This document shows positions 52,365-61,876 of a stretch of DNA of 64,000 nt, in pieces. The position numbers and the translations under genes are program-made. The DNA comes from an uncultured Paracoccaceae bacterium (GTDB lineage: Bacteria > Pseudomonadota > Alphaproteobacteria > Rhodobacterales > Rhodobacteraceae): positions 124,001 through 188,000 of the forward strand of contig CANMKB010000005.1 of the NCBI GenBank assembly GCA_947498415.1, given 5' to 3'. The notes under the pieces were generated by a model. The model saw nothing but the letters and a program-made list of their open reading frames with translations, had not been told where the DNA came from and did not search any database. Each line of letters begins with the position of its first letter. The first letter of the stretch is position 1.

Positions 52365-54023
52365 ATGGCCGAGACATTTCGCGTGACATTGGCGCAGGCA
52401 AACCCCGTCATGGGGGATTTGGCAGGAAATGCTGCCAAGGCGAAAGCCGCTTGGGAAGAAGGCAAAGCCGCAGGTGCGCAGCTTGTTGCTTTGCCAGAGA
52501 TGTTCATTCTGGGATACAACCCACAGGATTTGGTGATGAAGCCTGCGGTGCAAGTCGCAGCACTTGAACATATCAAAGCATTGGCAGTCGACTGCGCCGA
52601 TGGCCCCGCTTTGGCAATTGGTGGCCCCTTTGTCGAAGATAACAAGCTCTACAATGCTTACTTCATCTTGAAAGAAGGGCGCATTGCCAGCAAACAGTTG
52701 AAGCACCATTTACCGAACTACAACGTGTTTGACGAAGTGCGCCTGTTTGATTCAGGACCTTTGGGTGGGCCTTATGCCGTTGGAAACACACGCATAGGAT
52801 CGCCGATCTGCGAAGATGCTTGGTACGAGGACGTCGCAGAAACGCTTCAGGAAAGCGGTGCAGAGTTCCTGCTGGTGCCAAATGGTTCACCTTATTATCG
52901 CGACAAGTTTGATCGTCGTATGAGCCATATGGTGGCGCGTGTTGTCGAAACCGGTCTGCCGCTCATCTATCTCAATATGGTCGGCGGGCAAGACGATCAG
53001 GTGTTTGATGGCGGTTCTTTCGTACTAAATCCCGGTGGGCAGTTGGCTGTGCAACTGCCGGTGTTTGATGAAATGGTTGCGCATATTGATCTGGAACGCA
53101 CCGAAGACGGCTGGCGCTGTGTTCAAGGTGAAAAAGCGTTGCTACCGTCAGGCGAAGAGCAAGATTATCGCGTTTGCGTCGAAGCGTTGCGCGACTACAT
53201 GGGCAAAACCGGCTTTAAAAAAGTGCTGTTGGGTCTGTCGGGCGGAATCGATTCTGCGATTGTCGCCACGATTGCTGTGGATGCGCTGGGCGCGGAAAAT
53301 GTACGCTGTGTGATGCTGCCGTCTGAATACACCTCTCAGGGGTCGTTGGATGATGCCGAAGACATCGCAAAACGCTTGGGTTTGCACTATGATTTTGTGC
53401 CGATCAAAGAAAGTCGCGACGCTGTGACGAATACGTTGGCCTCATTGTTTGAGGGCACGGAACCAGGGCTGACCGAAGAAAACATCCAATCGCGCTTGCG
53501 TGGTTTGCTGTTGATGGCCATGTCTAACAAGTTCGGGGAAATGCTGCTGACAACCGGTAACAAATCAGAGGTCGCGGTGGGCTATGCCACGATCTATGGT
53601 GATATGAATGGCGGCTATAACCCGATCAAAGACATGTACAAAACACGCGTGTTTGAAACATGTCGCTGGCGGAATGAAAACCACTGCGATTGGATGGATG
53701 GCCCGGCAGGCGAGGTGATCCCGGTGTCGATCATTGACAAACCGCCATCAGCTGAATTGCGCCCTGATCAAAAAGACGAAGACAGTCTGCCGCCTTATGA
53801 TGTGTTGGATGCAATCCTATACATGCTGATGGACGAGGATAAATCTGTCTCTGAGTGTGTTGAGGCAGGGTATGATCGCGAGACGGTTAAACGAGTTGAG
53901 CATCTACTTTACATCAGTGAATACAAACGCTTCCAATCTGCACCGGGTGCACGTCTATCAAAGAAAGCGTTCTGGATGGATCGTCGATATCCGATTGTGA
54001 ATAGGTTCCGAGACAACAGCTAA
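52365..54023 (+). CDS. nadE: glutamine-dependent NAD+ synthase
   Basis: A 552-residue two-domain enzyme. The N-terminal nitrilase-type glutaminase (RVTLAQANPVMGDLAGNA ... ICEDAWYED with the catalytic Cys) releases ammonia from glutamine. The C-terminal synthetase domain has the P-loop LLGLSGGIDSAIVATIAVDALG (near residue 290) and TTGNKSEVAVGYATIYGDM. It amidates nicotinate adenine dinucleotide. The start at 52365 has GGAG six bases upstream; the longer frame from 52263 is unlikely. Confidence 0.94.
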   Translation: MAETFRVTLAQANPVMGDLAGNAAKAKAAWEEGKAAGAQLVALPEMFILGYNPQDLVMKPAVQVAALEHIKALAVDCADGPALAIGGPFVEDNKLYNAYFILKEGRIASKQLKHHLPNYNVFDEVRLFDSGPLGGPYAVGNTRIGSPICEDAWYEDVAETLQESGAEFLLVPNGSPYYRDKFDRRMSHMVARVVETGLPLIYLNMVGGQDDQVFDGGSFVLNPGGQLAVQLPVFDEMVAHIDLERTEDGWRCVQGEKALLPSGEEQDYRVCVEALRDYMGKTGFKKVLLGLSGGIDSAIVATIAVDALGAENVRCVMLPSEYTSQGSLDDAEDIAKRLGLHYDFVPIKESRDAVTNTLASLFEGTEPGLTEENIQSRLRGLLLMAMSNKFGEMLLTTGNKSEVAVGYATIYGDMNGGYNPIKDMYKTRVFETCRWRNENHCDWMDGPAGEVIPVSIIDKPPSAELRPDQKDEDSLPPYDVLDAILYMLMDEDKSVSECVEAGYDRETVKRVEHLLYISEYKRFQSAPGARLSKKAFWMDRRYPIVNRFRDNS

Positions 54024-54063
54024 GAGGCTCGCATCGCTGCATAAAGCCGCTTAGTGTATCTGT

Positions 54064-54549
54064 ATGGCACAGCTTTTGATCATCTATCATTCGCGCACTG
54101 GAGGGTCTCGGCAAATGGCTGAGGCCGCTCATCGGGCCGCAGCGCCAGAATGCGATGCTGTGCTGCAACAGGCGCAGGATACAACGCCACAGCATGTTAT
54201 GGCCGCAGATGGATATCTGTTTTGTGCGCCCGAAAACCTTGCCGCATTGTCTGGTGAGATGAAGGAATTCTTTGATCGGTGTTATTATCCGGTTTTGGGG
54301 CAAATCGAAGGGCGCCCCTACGCGCAAATGATCTGCGCGGGGTCTGATGGGGCCAATGCCGCTCGGCAACTTGCGCGGATTGCCACTGGGTGGCGATTGA
54401 AAGAGGTCCAACCGCCACTGATCATCAATACATCCGCCCAGACACCCGAGGCCATTTTGGCACCCAAAACCCTAGCCGAAACCGACCTCACCAAATGTAG
54501 CGAGATCGGTCAGGCCCTAGGGGCCGGTTTGGCCATGGGTGTGTTTTAA
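54064..54549 (+). CDS. flavodoxin-like NAD(P)H-dependent oxidoreductase
   Basis: A 161-residue protein with a flavodoxin-like opening, LLIIYHSRTGGSRQMAEAA, where SRTGGSR is the FMN phosphate loop, and the following segment ADGYLFCAPENLAALSGEMKEFFDR. It probably binds FMN; the electron partner is unknown. It starts 40 bases after nadE on the same strand and converges on the MBL gene. Confidence 0.82.
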   Translation: MAQLLIIYHSRTGGSRQMAEAAHRAAAPECDAVLQQAQDTTPQHVMAADGYLFCAPENLAALSGEMKEFFDRCYYPVLGQIEGRPYAQMICAGSDGANAARQLARIATGWRLKEVQPPLIINTSAQTPEAILAPKTLAETDLTKCSEIGQALGAGLAMGVF

Positions 54550-54551
54550 CC

Positions 54552-55475
54552 TTACAGCATCAATTGATAGCTGGCCGGGATGTAGTGAAAACCATCCCCG
54601 CGTGTTTCCACATAGCCGACACCCGGCCATGGCATGTGATAACCCACAAACGGAACATCATCAGCAGCCATCATGCCCAGCATACGCCGACGCGTTGCCG
54701 CCGCCGCAGCTTTGTCGCGATCAAACTTCACTTCCCAATCCGGGTGGGCAACAGACCAAATATAGTGGTTGGCAAAATCAGCGCCCAGCACAAGCTGCGC
54801 GCCATCGCTTTCCAGCATATAGGCCATGTGGCCCGGCGTATGCCCAAAGGCGGCCATCGCCGTGACACCAGATGCCACCGCATCGCCATCGCCAATCATG
54901 GAGAACTTTTCGGCCAAGGGGCGCACCTTGCCCTCAAACCGTTCGTTTTCTTGACCGTTCCAAAAGTCAAACTCTGCAAAACCGGTCACATAGCTTGCAT
55001 TGTTAAAGGTTTCCCCGGCTTCGCTGTACAAACCACCAATATGGTCGCCGTGCATGTGCGTGATTACCACCTTATCAACTTGATCCGCGCTATAGCCCGC
55101 TTGGGTTAGGGCATCTGTGATGCCCGCCGGGTTGAGACCCGTATCAAACAAGATCAACTCTGACCCCGTGTTCACCACGGTTGGGGTAAAGAAAAATTGT
55201 GCGACATCCGTTGGTATTTTTGCAAGTCGGGACACTTCGGCGAATTCGTCATCGCCAACGTTCAGGCCAAAGATCGACTTTGGGTTTTCAACGGGACGGC
55301 TACCCACCAGCAATGTGGTGACTTCAAAACCACCGATTTTCATGCGGTTGTACTTGGTCCCACCGACGCCAAGCATATCTGCGGCGGCAAATGCAGATGA
55401 ACCAGAGGCGGCAATAGGGAGTGCGGCGGCACCCAGCAGTAGGTGGCGACGGGATAGAGACGGGGCGTGTAACAT
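54552..55475 (-). CDS. MBL-fold metallo-hydrolase with Tat signal
   Basis: A 307-residue protein with a twin-arginine signal (SLSRRHLLLGAAALPIAASGSSAFA). The metallo-beta-lactamase motif ITHMHGDHIGGL follows, and further metal ligands are seen in AFGHTPGHMAYML. It is a periplasmic zinc hydrolase whose overall layout resembles lactonases; the substrate is unknown. The ATG at 55475 follows GGAG by six bases. The TTG at 55487 is rejected because that ribosome site would lie inside it. Confidence 0.87.
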   Translation of the reverse strand: MLHAPSLSRRHLLLGAAALPIAASGSSAFAAADMLGVGGTKYNRMKIGGFEVTTLLVGSRPVENPKSIFGLNVGDDEFAEVSRLAKIPTDVAQFFFTPTVVNTGSELILFDTGLNPAGITDALTQAGYSADQVDKVVITHMHGDHIGGLYSEAGETFNNASYVTGFAEFDFWNGQENERFEGKVRPLAEKFSMIGDGDAVASGVTAMAAFGHTPGHMAYMLESDGAQLVLGADFANHYIWSVAHPDWEVKFDRDKAAAAATRRRMLGMMAADDVPFVGYHMPWPGVGYVETRGDGFHYIPASYQLML

Positions 55476-55557
55476 AAGACTCTCCAAAATCAGGGTAAAA
55501 CAATGATAGGACGAATCCGTTTGATTTCAGGTAGCATTGTCGTGAGGGAGATAGATC

Positions 55558-55986
55558 ATGAGCCAGAACAAGACCGTCGCCACTTCCGTTGACCCAAAAT
55601 CATTTGTCGACGCGCTAGAGCATAAGACCCGTCGTGCAGATGGATTGGTGCTGCTTGAACTGTTTGCCGAAGTGTCTGGGTTTCAACCCAAAATGTGGGG
55701 CCCAACGATCGTTGGTTTTGGCCGCTATCACTATACATATGAAACCGGGCGTGAAGGGGATTTCCTGGCCACCGGATTTAGCCCACGCAAGGCAAACTTA
55801 TCTATCTACATTATGCCGGGTTATCAGGATTATAGTGAAATCCTATCCCGCCTCGGTAAGCACAAATTGGGCAAGAGCTGTCTGTATGTAAACAAGCTTG
55901 CAGATATTGATCTGGATGTGCTGCGCGAATTGATCTCGGCAGGATTGCGCGATCTGGACAAGATTTGGCCAATACAGCCAGAGTAG
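55558..55986 (+). CDS. DUF1801 domain-containing protein
   Basis: A 142-residue cytoplasmic protein of the DUF1801 (YdhG-like) family, seen in MWGPTIVGFGRYHYTYETGREGDF and KLGKSCLYVNKLADIDLDVLRELI. The function is unknown; the fold resembles the iron-chaperone frataxin-like group in some databases. GAGGGAG lies upstream of the ATG. Confidence 0.83.
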   Translation: MSQNKTVATSVDPKSFVDALEHKTRRADGLVLLELFAEVSGFQPKMWGPTIVGFGRYHYTYETGREGDFLATGFSPRKANLSIYIMPGYQDYSEILSRLGKHKLGKSCLYVNKLADIDLDVLRELISAGLRDLDKIWPIQPE

Positions 55987-56053
55987 GCTGCTTCGTTTTC
56001 TGGACAAAGCTCTACGCATATGAGACAGAGCGCAGCAACACTGGAGACATTCA

Positions 56054-57379
56054 ATGACCACCACACGTTTTGCCCCGTCGCCAACGGGTTACATCCACGT
56101 TGGAAACCTGCGCACGGCTTTGATGAACTATCTGATCGCACGTAAAGCAGGCGGCACCTTTATCCTACGGATCGATGACACTGATCCAGAGCGGTCTAAG
56201 CAAGAATATGTGGATGCCATTCAGCAAGATCTGGAATGGCTGGGCCTGACCTGGGATAAGATTGAACGTCAGTCTGATCGTCTAGACAGCTACCATGCCG
56301 CGGCAGATAAACTGCGTGAAATGGGTCGGTTCTATGAATGTTTCGAAACCCCTGTCGAGCTGGACCTTAAGCGTAAGAAACAGCTGAACATGGGCAAGCC
56401 ACCGGTCTATGACCGCGCCGCACTTGCATTGTCAGATGATGAAAAGGCCGCTCTGCGCGCAGAACGTGGCAACGGGCACTGGCGCTTTAAGCTGGATCAA
56501 ACGCGGATCAATTGGACAGATGGTGTCTTGGGCGACATTTCGATTGATGCAGCATCTGTGTCTGACCCGGTGCTGATCCGTGGGGACGGGCAGTTCCTGT
56601 ACACGCTGGCTTCGGTTGTGGATGACACCGAAATGGGCGTGACCCATGTCGTACGCGGGTCTGACCACGTGACCAACACGGCCACTCAGATTCAAATGAT
56701 CGAGGCGCTGGGCGGCACTGTTCCCACTTTTGCGCACCACTCTTTGTTGACGGGTCCACAAGGTGAAAGCCTATCGAAACGTCTGGGTACGCTGGCGTTG
56801 CGTGATCTGCGTGAAGCCGGTGTAGAGCCGATGGCTCTGCTCAGCTTGATGGCGCGATTGGGCTCTAGCCAACCTGTGGAATTGCGGCACTCTATTGATG
56901 ATATCGCCGAAGGATTTGACATTGATCAGTTCGGTTCTGCACCGACTAAATTTGATGTGAATGATCTCTATCCGCTGACCGGTCGCCTTTTGGGTGAGAT
57001 GGACTTTACAGCGGTAGCTGATGATGTTGCATCCGCAGGTGTTCCGACCGATCAGGCCGAAGCTTTTTGGTCTGTGATCCGTGAAAACATCACCACACGC
57101 AAAGACATTGCAGGGTGGCAAGACCTGTTTGAAAACGGCGCAGAGCCGGTAATTGATGACGAAGACAAAGAGTTCGTGACGCAGGCCCTAAGCCTGTTGC
57201 CAGATGCGCCGTTTGACGGTGACACTTGGGGGAACTGGACCAAAGCCGTCAAAGAAGCGACAGGTCGCAAAGGGCGTGGATTGTTCATGCCTCTGCGCAA
57301 GGCGTTGACAGGTCAAAGCCACGGCCCAGATATGTCTGCTGTGATGCCATTTCTAAAAACGATCAAAGCCCGCGGCTAA
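56054..57379 (+). CDS. gltX: glutamate-tRNA ligase
   Basis: A 441-residue class I synthetase with the HIGH-type motif FAPSPTGYIHVGNLRTAL and the KMSKS-type motif SLSKRLGTLALRDL. It charges tRNA-Glu, and in alphaproteobacteria with GatCAB may also charge tRNA-Gln. The short length and position outside the citrate-synthase neighbourhood suggest it is one of two GltX paralogues often found in these bacteria, which is from memory. Confidence 0.93.
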   Translation: MTTTRFAPSPTGYIHVGNLRTALMNYLIARKAGGTFILRIDDTDPERSKQEYVDAIQQDLEWLGLTWDKIERQSDRLDSYHAAADKLREMGRFYECFETPVELDLKRKKQLNMGKPPVYDRAALALSDDEKAALRAERGNGHWRFKLDQTRINWTDGVLGDISIDAASVSDPVLIRGDGQFLYTLASVVDDTEMGVTHVVRGSDHVTNTATQIQMIEALGGTVPTFAHHSLLTGPQGESLSKRLGTLALRDLREAGVEPMALLSLMARLGSSQPVELRHSIDDIAEGFDIDQFGSAPTKFDVNDLYPLTGRLLGEMDFTAVADDVASAGVPTDQAEAFWSVIRENITTRKDIAGWQDLFENGAEPVIDDEDKEFVTQALSLLPDAPFDGDTWGNWTKAVKEATGRKGRGLFMPLRKALTGQSHGPDMSAVMPFLKTIKARG

Positions 57380-57533
57380 CCGCTGATCTATTTTCTGTAT
57401 TTCAATTTCACGGGGTCGCGCCGAAAAGTGCGGCCCTGTTTGCGTGTTTGGGATGTGTGTCATGTGCGAAATCGCATATTGGAAGCAAGTTACAGGTGTG
57501 TTCTGCTAGGCAATGGATAGCGAGGGTCACACA

Positions 57534-58928
57534 ATGGCGAATGCACAGGCTAAGTTTCTGACGGGCAATTTGTTTCGACATGTGGCCATCATGTCCGCGA
57601 CGTCTTCGGTTGGGTTGATGGCAATCTTTCTCGTTGATCTGGTCGATATGGTTTTTATTTCGATGTTGGGCAAAGACGAGCTGGCCGCTGCCGTCGGCTA
57701 TGCCGGGGCCATTTTGTTTTTCACCTCAAGCTTTGGGATCGGTATGGCGATTGCTGCGGGGGCTTTGGTTTCTCGGGCATTAGGCGCAGGGGATCGCCAA
57801 ATGGCAGGCCGTCGCGCGGCGACGTCCTTGCTGTATGGGTTTGTTTTCGCGTCTATTTTCGCAGCTGTGGTTTGGCTTAATCTTGACTACCTCGCAGGCC
57901 TCATGGGGGCGAGCGGCAAGACGCTTGAACTTGCGGTGTCCTATTTACAGATCATCATTCCGACCTTGCCGGTTTTGTTGGTGGCGATGGTCGGCGGCGC
58001 GATCCTGCGGGCGCATGGCGATGCCCGTCGGTCCATGATGGCCACCTTGTTTGGCGGGATGGCCAACGCCGTTTTGGATCCGATCCTAATCTTTGGACTG
58101 GATATGGAGCTGAGCGGTGCCGCATGGGCGTCGGTTGTGGCACGATTTGTGATCGCGTTTTTCTCGATTTACCCTGTGATTAAAATCCACAAAGGGTTGG
58201 ATAAACCAACGCCAGCACAGTTCTCGGGTGATTTTAAAGCCATCATTGGCATTGCCGGCCCTGCGATTTTAACGCAGTTGGCGACCCCGATCGGGCAAGC
58301 TTATGTCACGCGCACCATGGCCTCTTATGGTGAAGATGCGGTTGCTGGGATGGCGATTGTCGCAAGGCTCACACCCGTTGCCTTTGGTATGATCTTTGCA
58401 CTGTCTGGCGCAGTTGGGCCCATCATTGGTCAAAACTTTGGGGCCGGGAAATTTGATCGTGTGCGCGGCGCATTCCGAGATGGTTTGTTGTTTACAGCGC
58501 TTTGGGTCGTTGGCGTGTCGGTATTGCTGTTCCTATTACGCGATCCAATCCTTGCGCTTTTCAGCGTACCGCACGAAGGAATGACCGCGACTTTGGTTTA
58601 TCTGTACTGTGGCCCATTGGCTTTGGCCTTTTTCTTTAATGGCGTGCTGTTTGTGGGCAATGCAGCGTTTAACAACCTTGGGCATCCGTTCTATTCGACT
58701 TGGATCAATTGGGGCCGTCATACCTTGGGAACGATCCCGTTTGTCTGGATTGGTGCTGCGTGGTTTGGGGCACCCGGTGTTTTGATTGGACAGGCATTTG
58801 GAGGGATCATTTTCGCGGCCATTTCCATGCTGCTGGCGCTCCGTGTGCTTGAAGTGCGCAAAGAGACCAAACATGCGCCTTTTGCACGCCAAGCCCGCCT
58901 GATGTCTCTGCTGCATTTGCGCCGTTAA
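57534..58928 (+). CDS. MATE family efflux transporter
   Basis: A 464-residue twelve-helix protein with two MatE halves. The first has AIFLVDLVDMVFISMLGKDELAAAVGYAG and the second FALSGAVGPIIGQNFGAG. It exports drugs or metabolites in exchange for Na+ or H+. The start at 57534 has GAGGG seven bases upstream; the ATG at 57513 is in frame but lacks one. Its stop overlaps the convergent gamma-glutamylcyclotransferase-like gene by four bases. Confidence 0.92.
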   Translation: MANAQAKFLTGNLFRHVAIMSATSSVGLMAIFLVDLVDMVFISMLGKDELAAAVGYAGAILFFTSSFGIGMAIAAGALVSRALGAGDRQMAGRRAATSLLYGFVFASIFAAVVWLNLDYLAGLMGASGKTLELAVSYLQIIIPTLPVLLVAMVGGAILRAHGDARRSMMATLFGGMANAVLDPILIFGLDMELSGAAWASVVARFVIAFFSIYPVIKIHKGLDKPTPAQFSGDFKAIIGIAGPAILTQLATPIGQAYVTRTMASYGEDAVAGMAIVARLTPVAFGMIFALSGAVGPIIGQNFGAGKFDRVRGAFRDGLLFTALWVVGVSVLLFLLRDPILALFSVPHEGMTATLVYLYCGPLALAFFFNGVLFVGNAAFNNLGHPFYSTWINWGRHTLGTIPFVWIGAAWFGAPGVLIGQAFGGIIFAAISMLLALRVLEVRKETKHAPFARQARLMSLLHLRR

Positions 58929-59509
58929 GATCGCATTACGCAGCCCAGTTGCCTAAGTTGGTCATCCACAAGATCGCGCTGAGGTGGGGTGAGTTTCTGA
59001 GCGCGAGGATAAATAGGGGCAGCCCGATCATCCTGAACCAAAGATGGCCATCCAACTGTTGTTTCGAAAAACGCCACTGCACCCTTTTTGCCAAACAGGT
59101 TCCAATAACCCTGAGCGCAAACATCCAAGTAGCTGAGTAATATTGGGTGTTCCTCGGCCGGTATCGGGTATTTGTCCACCGGAATGACGTAAGTTGAAAC
59201 GGTATCTACGTTTAGTGCGTCGTTTGTTATCAACGGCGGTTCATCCAATAGGTGCCGGTCATAGACAGCCTCTCGTTGATCCAGCGCAGCCCAGTCTGCG
59301 TTTGGTACGGTCGCAATCACACCGTCTATGCTGACACTACGACACAGCTCTATCGTTAGAAACGGGCGTGGTCGCAGGTTGGTGTGTCGCCAAACTCGGC
59401 GCCAACCTTGTAGCCGGGCAGGCCGAGCGTTGGGGTAGCTGTGGGTGCGAAGGTTCACAAGGCTTCCATACCCAAAGAACCACGGCGCGGTTGGCAGGTT
59501 TTGCTCCAT
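58925..59509 (-). CDS. gamma-glutamylcyclotransferase family protein
   Basis: A 194-residue protein with the GGCT motif WFFGYGSLVN (about residues 10-19) and a likely catalytic Glu in LDQREAVYDRH. It may convert gamma-glutamyl compounds to 5-oxoproline, but ChaC-like or unrelated activities are possible. The ATG at 59509 gives the family N-terminus; no clear ribosome site is visible. It is divergent from the Rrf2 regulator. Confidence 0.82.
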   Translation of the reverse strand: MEQNLPTAPWFFGYGSLVNLRTHSYPNARPARLQGWRRVWRHTNLRPRPFLTIELCRSVSIDGVIATVPNADWAALDQREAVYDRHLLDEPPLITNDALNVDTVSTYVIPVDKYPIPAEEHPILLSYLDVCAQGYWNLFGKKGAVAFFETTVGWPSLVQDDRAAPIYPRAQKLTPPQRDLVDDQLRQLGCVMRS

Positions 59510-59610
59510 AAGACAGAGATGCAAGTGGGCTTGATCCAAGTCAAACGCAAAAGACGTGTTTCCGGCTAATGTTTTCTAGACAGAAGCAAAAACAGCGAAA
59601 GGCCTGTGCT

Positions 59611-60057
59611 ATGCGGATGACCAAAAGAACCAATATTGCTATGCGCGTTCTGATGTACTGCGCCGTCAATCACGGTCGTTTGGTGCGCAAGGTGGACATC
59701 GCCGAGGCATGTGAATGTTCGGAAAATCACTTGGCGCAGGTGGTCAATCAGCTTTCAAATCTAGGCTATCTGAACACGCTGCGCGGCAGAAATGGGGGCA
59801 TTGAGCTAGGGCGTAATCCGCAGCGTATCCGCATCGGAGAAATCTTTCGTGCGCTGGAAGGCGAAGTGGAAGAAGGCTTGTGCTTTGCCGATGTAGATCA
59901 ATCTTGCCCGTTGATTGCGGCATGCCGCCTGCGTGAGGCTTTGCAAGCTGCGGCCGAGGCGTTTTTTGCTCGGCTAGACGATGTGACCCTCGAAGAATTG
60001 GTTTGTGATAACGAGGTGTTAGCAAAAATTCTGCAACCTGCGCTTTGCGTGTCGTAA
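59611..60057 (+). CDS. Rrf2 family transcriptional regulator (NsrR-like)
   Basis: A 148-residue winged-helix regulator. After the DNA-binding region (VRKVDIAEACECSENHLAQVVNQLSNLGYL) come three cysteines at 91, 99 and 105 (CFADVDQSC, then CRL), the pattern used by NsrR and IscR for an iron-sulfur cluster. It likely senses nitric oxide, oxygen or cluster status. The ATG at 59611 follows AAAGG by eight bases. It precedes the glycine riboswitch but is probably transcribed separately. Confidence 0.87.
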   Translation: MRMTKRTNIAMRVLMYCAVNHGRLVRKVDIAEACECSENHLAQVVNQLSNLGYLNTLRGRNGGIELGRNPQRIRIGEIFRALEGEVEEGLCFADVDQSCPLIAACRLREALQAAAEAFFARLDDVTLEELVCDNEVLAKILQPALCVS

Positions 60058-60113
60058 ATGGGGTTGTAACTGGCGTTTTTGCGATGTAGTTTCCGATAAG
60101 AAACACATGGTGA

Positions 60114-60258
60114 CTCGGGAGAACCGGGATATCCCGTGCCGAAGGAGCAACCGCCCCGGAAACTCTCAGGCAAATGGACCGAGCTCACTCTATAAACTCT
60201 GGAGAGAGGCGCATGGGCGCCCGCCGAAGGGATAACGATCTCAGGCCGAAGGACAGAG
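60114..60258 (+). promoter_or_regulatory. tandem glycine riboswitch (gcvT motif)
   Basis: Two aptamers lie in series. The first is closed by CTCGG (60114-60118) and CCGAG (60179-60183) and contains GCCGAAGGAGCAACCGCC and CTCTCAGGCAAA. The second is closed by CTCTG (60197-60201) and CAGAG (60254-60258) and contains CGCCGAAGGGATAA and CTCAGGCCGAAGGACAG. These are the conserved cores of glycine-sensing RNA. It should turn on the glycine cleavage genes when glycine is abundant. Confidence 0.95.
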
Positions 60259-60348
60259 GGGGCATCGCGCGTACGGGTTTGCCGTGTGCTCATGTGATGC
60301 CGGAAGCACAGCCAACAAGCGGGCTCCGGAAGAAAGGGAGCGTAGGAA

Positions 60349-61482
60349 TTGGCTGATTTAGGCGAGTTGAAAGCCACTCCACTGGCAGATATGCACGCAG
60401 AACTGGGTGCAAAAATGGTGCCGTTCGCAGGCTATTCGATGCCCGTGCAATATCCGCTTGGTGTGATGAAAGAACACCTTCATTGCCGTGCCGCAGCTGG
60501 GCTGTTTGATGTCAGTCACATGGGGCAGGTGATATTGCGAGGCGAAAGCCTTGATGCTGTCTCAACGGCGTTTGAAACCCTCATCCCCATGGATGTTTTG
60601 GGGTTGGACGAAAACAAACAACGATATGGCTTCTTCACAAACGAGAACGGTGGCATCGAAGATGATCTGATGTTTGCCAATCGCGGTGACCACCTTTTTG
60701 TTGTGGTGAATGCTGCGTGCAAAGGGGCTGATGTGGCGCGTATGAAAGCCGCCTTAGAACCTGCCATCTCTGTTGAGGTCATCACAGATCGCGCCTTGAT
60801 TGCGCTGCAAGGACCTGCTTCTGAAACAGCACTGGCGCGGCTTAATCCAGCGGTTGCGGATATGGTCTTTATGGATGTTGCCACCGTTGAGTTGGCCGGT
60901 GCCGAATGCTGGGTTTCCCGTTCAGGGTATACCGGCGAAGACGGATATGAAATTTCCGTTCCCGAATATCAAGCCGAGGCATTGTGCCGGGCTTTGTTGG
61001 CGATGGACGAGGTTGAGCCCATTGGCTTGGGCGCACGCGACAGCTTGCGGCTTGAAGCTGGGCTGTGCCTGTATGGCAATGATATCGACACCAACACCAA
61101 CCCAATCGAGGGCAGCCTGATTTGGGCCATCCAAAAGGCACGCCGGGCAGGGGGCGATCGCGAAGGTGGGTTCCCTGGGGCCTCCCATATTCTGGGCGCA
61201 ATGGCCGAGGGTGTGGCACGTAAACGGGTTGGTTTTTTACCGTCCGGGCGTGCGCCGATGCGGGCCGGTACTCAAATATTCGCTTCGGCTGAGGGCGGTG
61301 AACCCATCGGCGAAGTGACTTCGGGGGGCTTTGGCCCAACGGTAAATGGACCTGTTGCCATGGGCTATGTGGGCACCAGCTACAGCATTATCGGCACAGA
61401 GCTTTTTGGTGAAGTGCGCGGCAAGCGTATGCCCGTGAAAGTCGCGAAACTGCCCTTGGTCCCCGCAAATTTCAAACGCTGA
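60349..61482 (+). CDS. gcvT: glycine cleavage system aminomethyltransferase (T protein)
   Basis: A 377-residue folate-dependent enzyme that transfers the methylene group from the H protein to tetrahydrofolate and releases ammonia. Family segments include [30 protein letters not shown] and the C-terminal [21 protein letters not shown]. The start is a TTG at 60349, with GGGAG eight bases upstream and no suitable ATG. It lies 90 bases after the glycine riboswitch and 26 bases before gcvH. Confidence 0.96.
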   Translation: MADLGELKATPLADMHAELGAKMVPFAGYSMPVQYPLGVMKEHLHCRAAAGLFDVSHMGQVILRGESLDAVSTAFETLIPMDVLGLDENKQRYGFFTNENGGIEDDLMFANRGDHLFVVVNAACKGADVARMKAALEPAISVEVITDRALIALQGPASETALARLNPAVADMVFMDVATVELAGAECWVSRSGYTGEDGYEISVPEYQAEALCRALLAMDEVEPIGLGARDSLRLEAGLCLYGNDIDTNTNPIEGSLIWAIQKARRAGGDREGGFPGASHILGAMAEGVARKRVGFLPSGRAPMRAGTQIFASAEGGEPIGEVTSGGFGPTVNGPVAMGYVGTSYSIIGTELFGEVRGKRMPVKVAKLPLVPANFKR

Positions 61483-61508
61483 ACATACGAAGACACAGGA
61501 GAACACCC

Positions 61509-61868
61509 ATGAAATTCACAGAAGAGCACGAATGGCTGCGCGTTGAAGGCGACGTTGTTGTGGTTGGCATCACTGGCCACGCTGCAGAGCAGCTAGGTGA
61601 TGTGGTTTTTGTTGAACTGCCAGAGACAGAGACCGAAGTCACCAAAGACGACGAAGTCTGTGTGATTGAATCTGTAAAAGCGGCCTCTGACATTCTTGCG
61701 CCGCTGGATGGCGAGATCGTTGAAGTCAACGAAGCACTGGCGGATGAGCCAGGCAAGGTGAACGAAGACCCGATCGGTGATGCGTGGTTCTTTAAGATCA
61801 AACCATCCGATCTGAGCCAAATGGACGATTATATGGACGAAGCCGCTTACAACGAGTTTATCGGGTAG
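61509..61868 (+). CDS. gcvH: glycine cleavage system H protein
   Basis: A 119-residue lipoyl carrier that shuttles the aminomethyl group between P and T proteins. The lipoylation lysine is in [12 protein letters not shown] (near residue 59). The N-terminus KFTEEHEWL is typical. AGGAG precedes the ATG. It is followed after eight bases by a VOC gene rather than directly by gcvP. Confidence 0.97.
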   Translation: MKFTEEHEWLRVEGDVVVVGITGHAAEQLGDVVFVELPETETEVTKDDEVCVIESVKAASDILAPLDGEIVEVNEALADEPGKVNEDPIGDAWFFKIKPSDLSQMDDYMDEAAYNEFIG

Positions 61869-61876
61869 GGGGCGAC

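Noticed and set aside
57380..57533. GC-rich stem (GGGGTCGCG with TGCGGCCC) after gltX as a terminator.
   Set aside because: The pairing is imperfect and the following sequence lacks a T run, so I do not call it.
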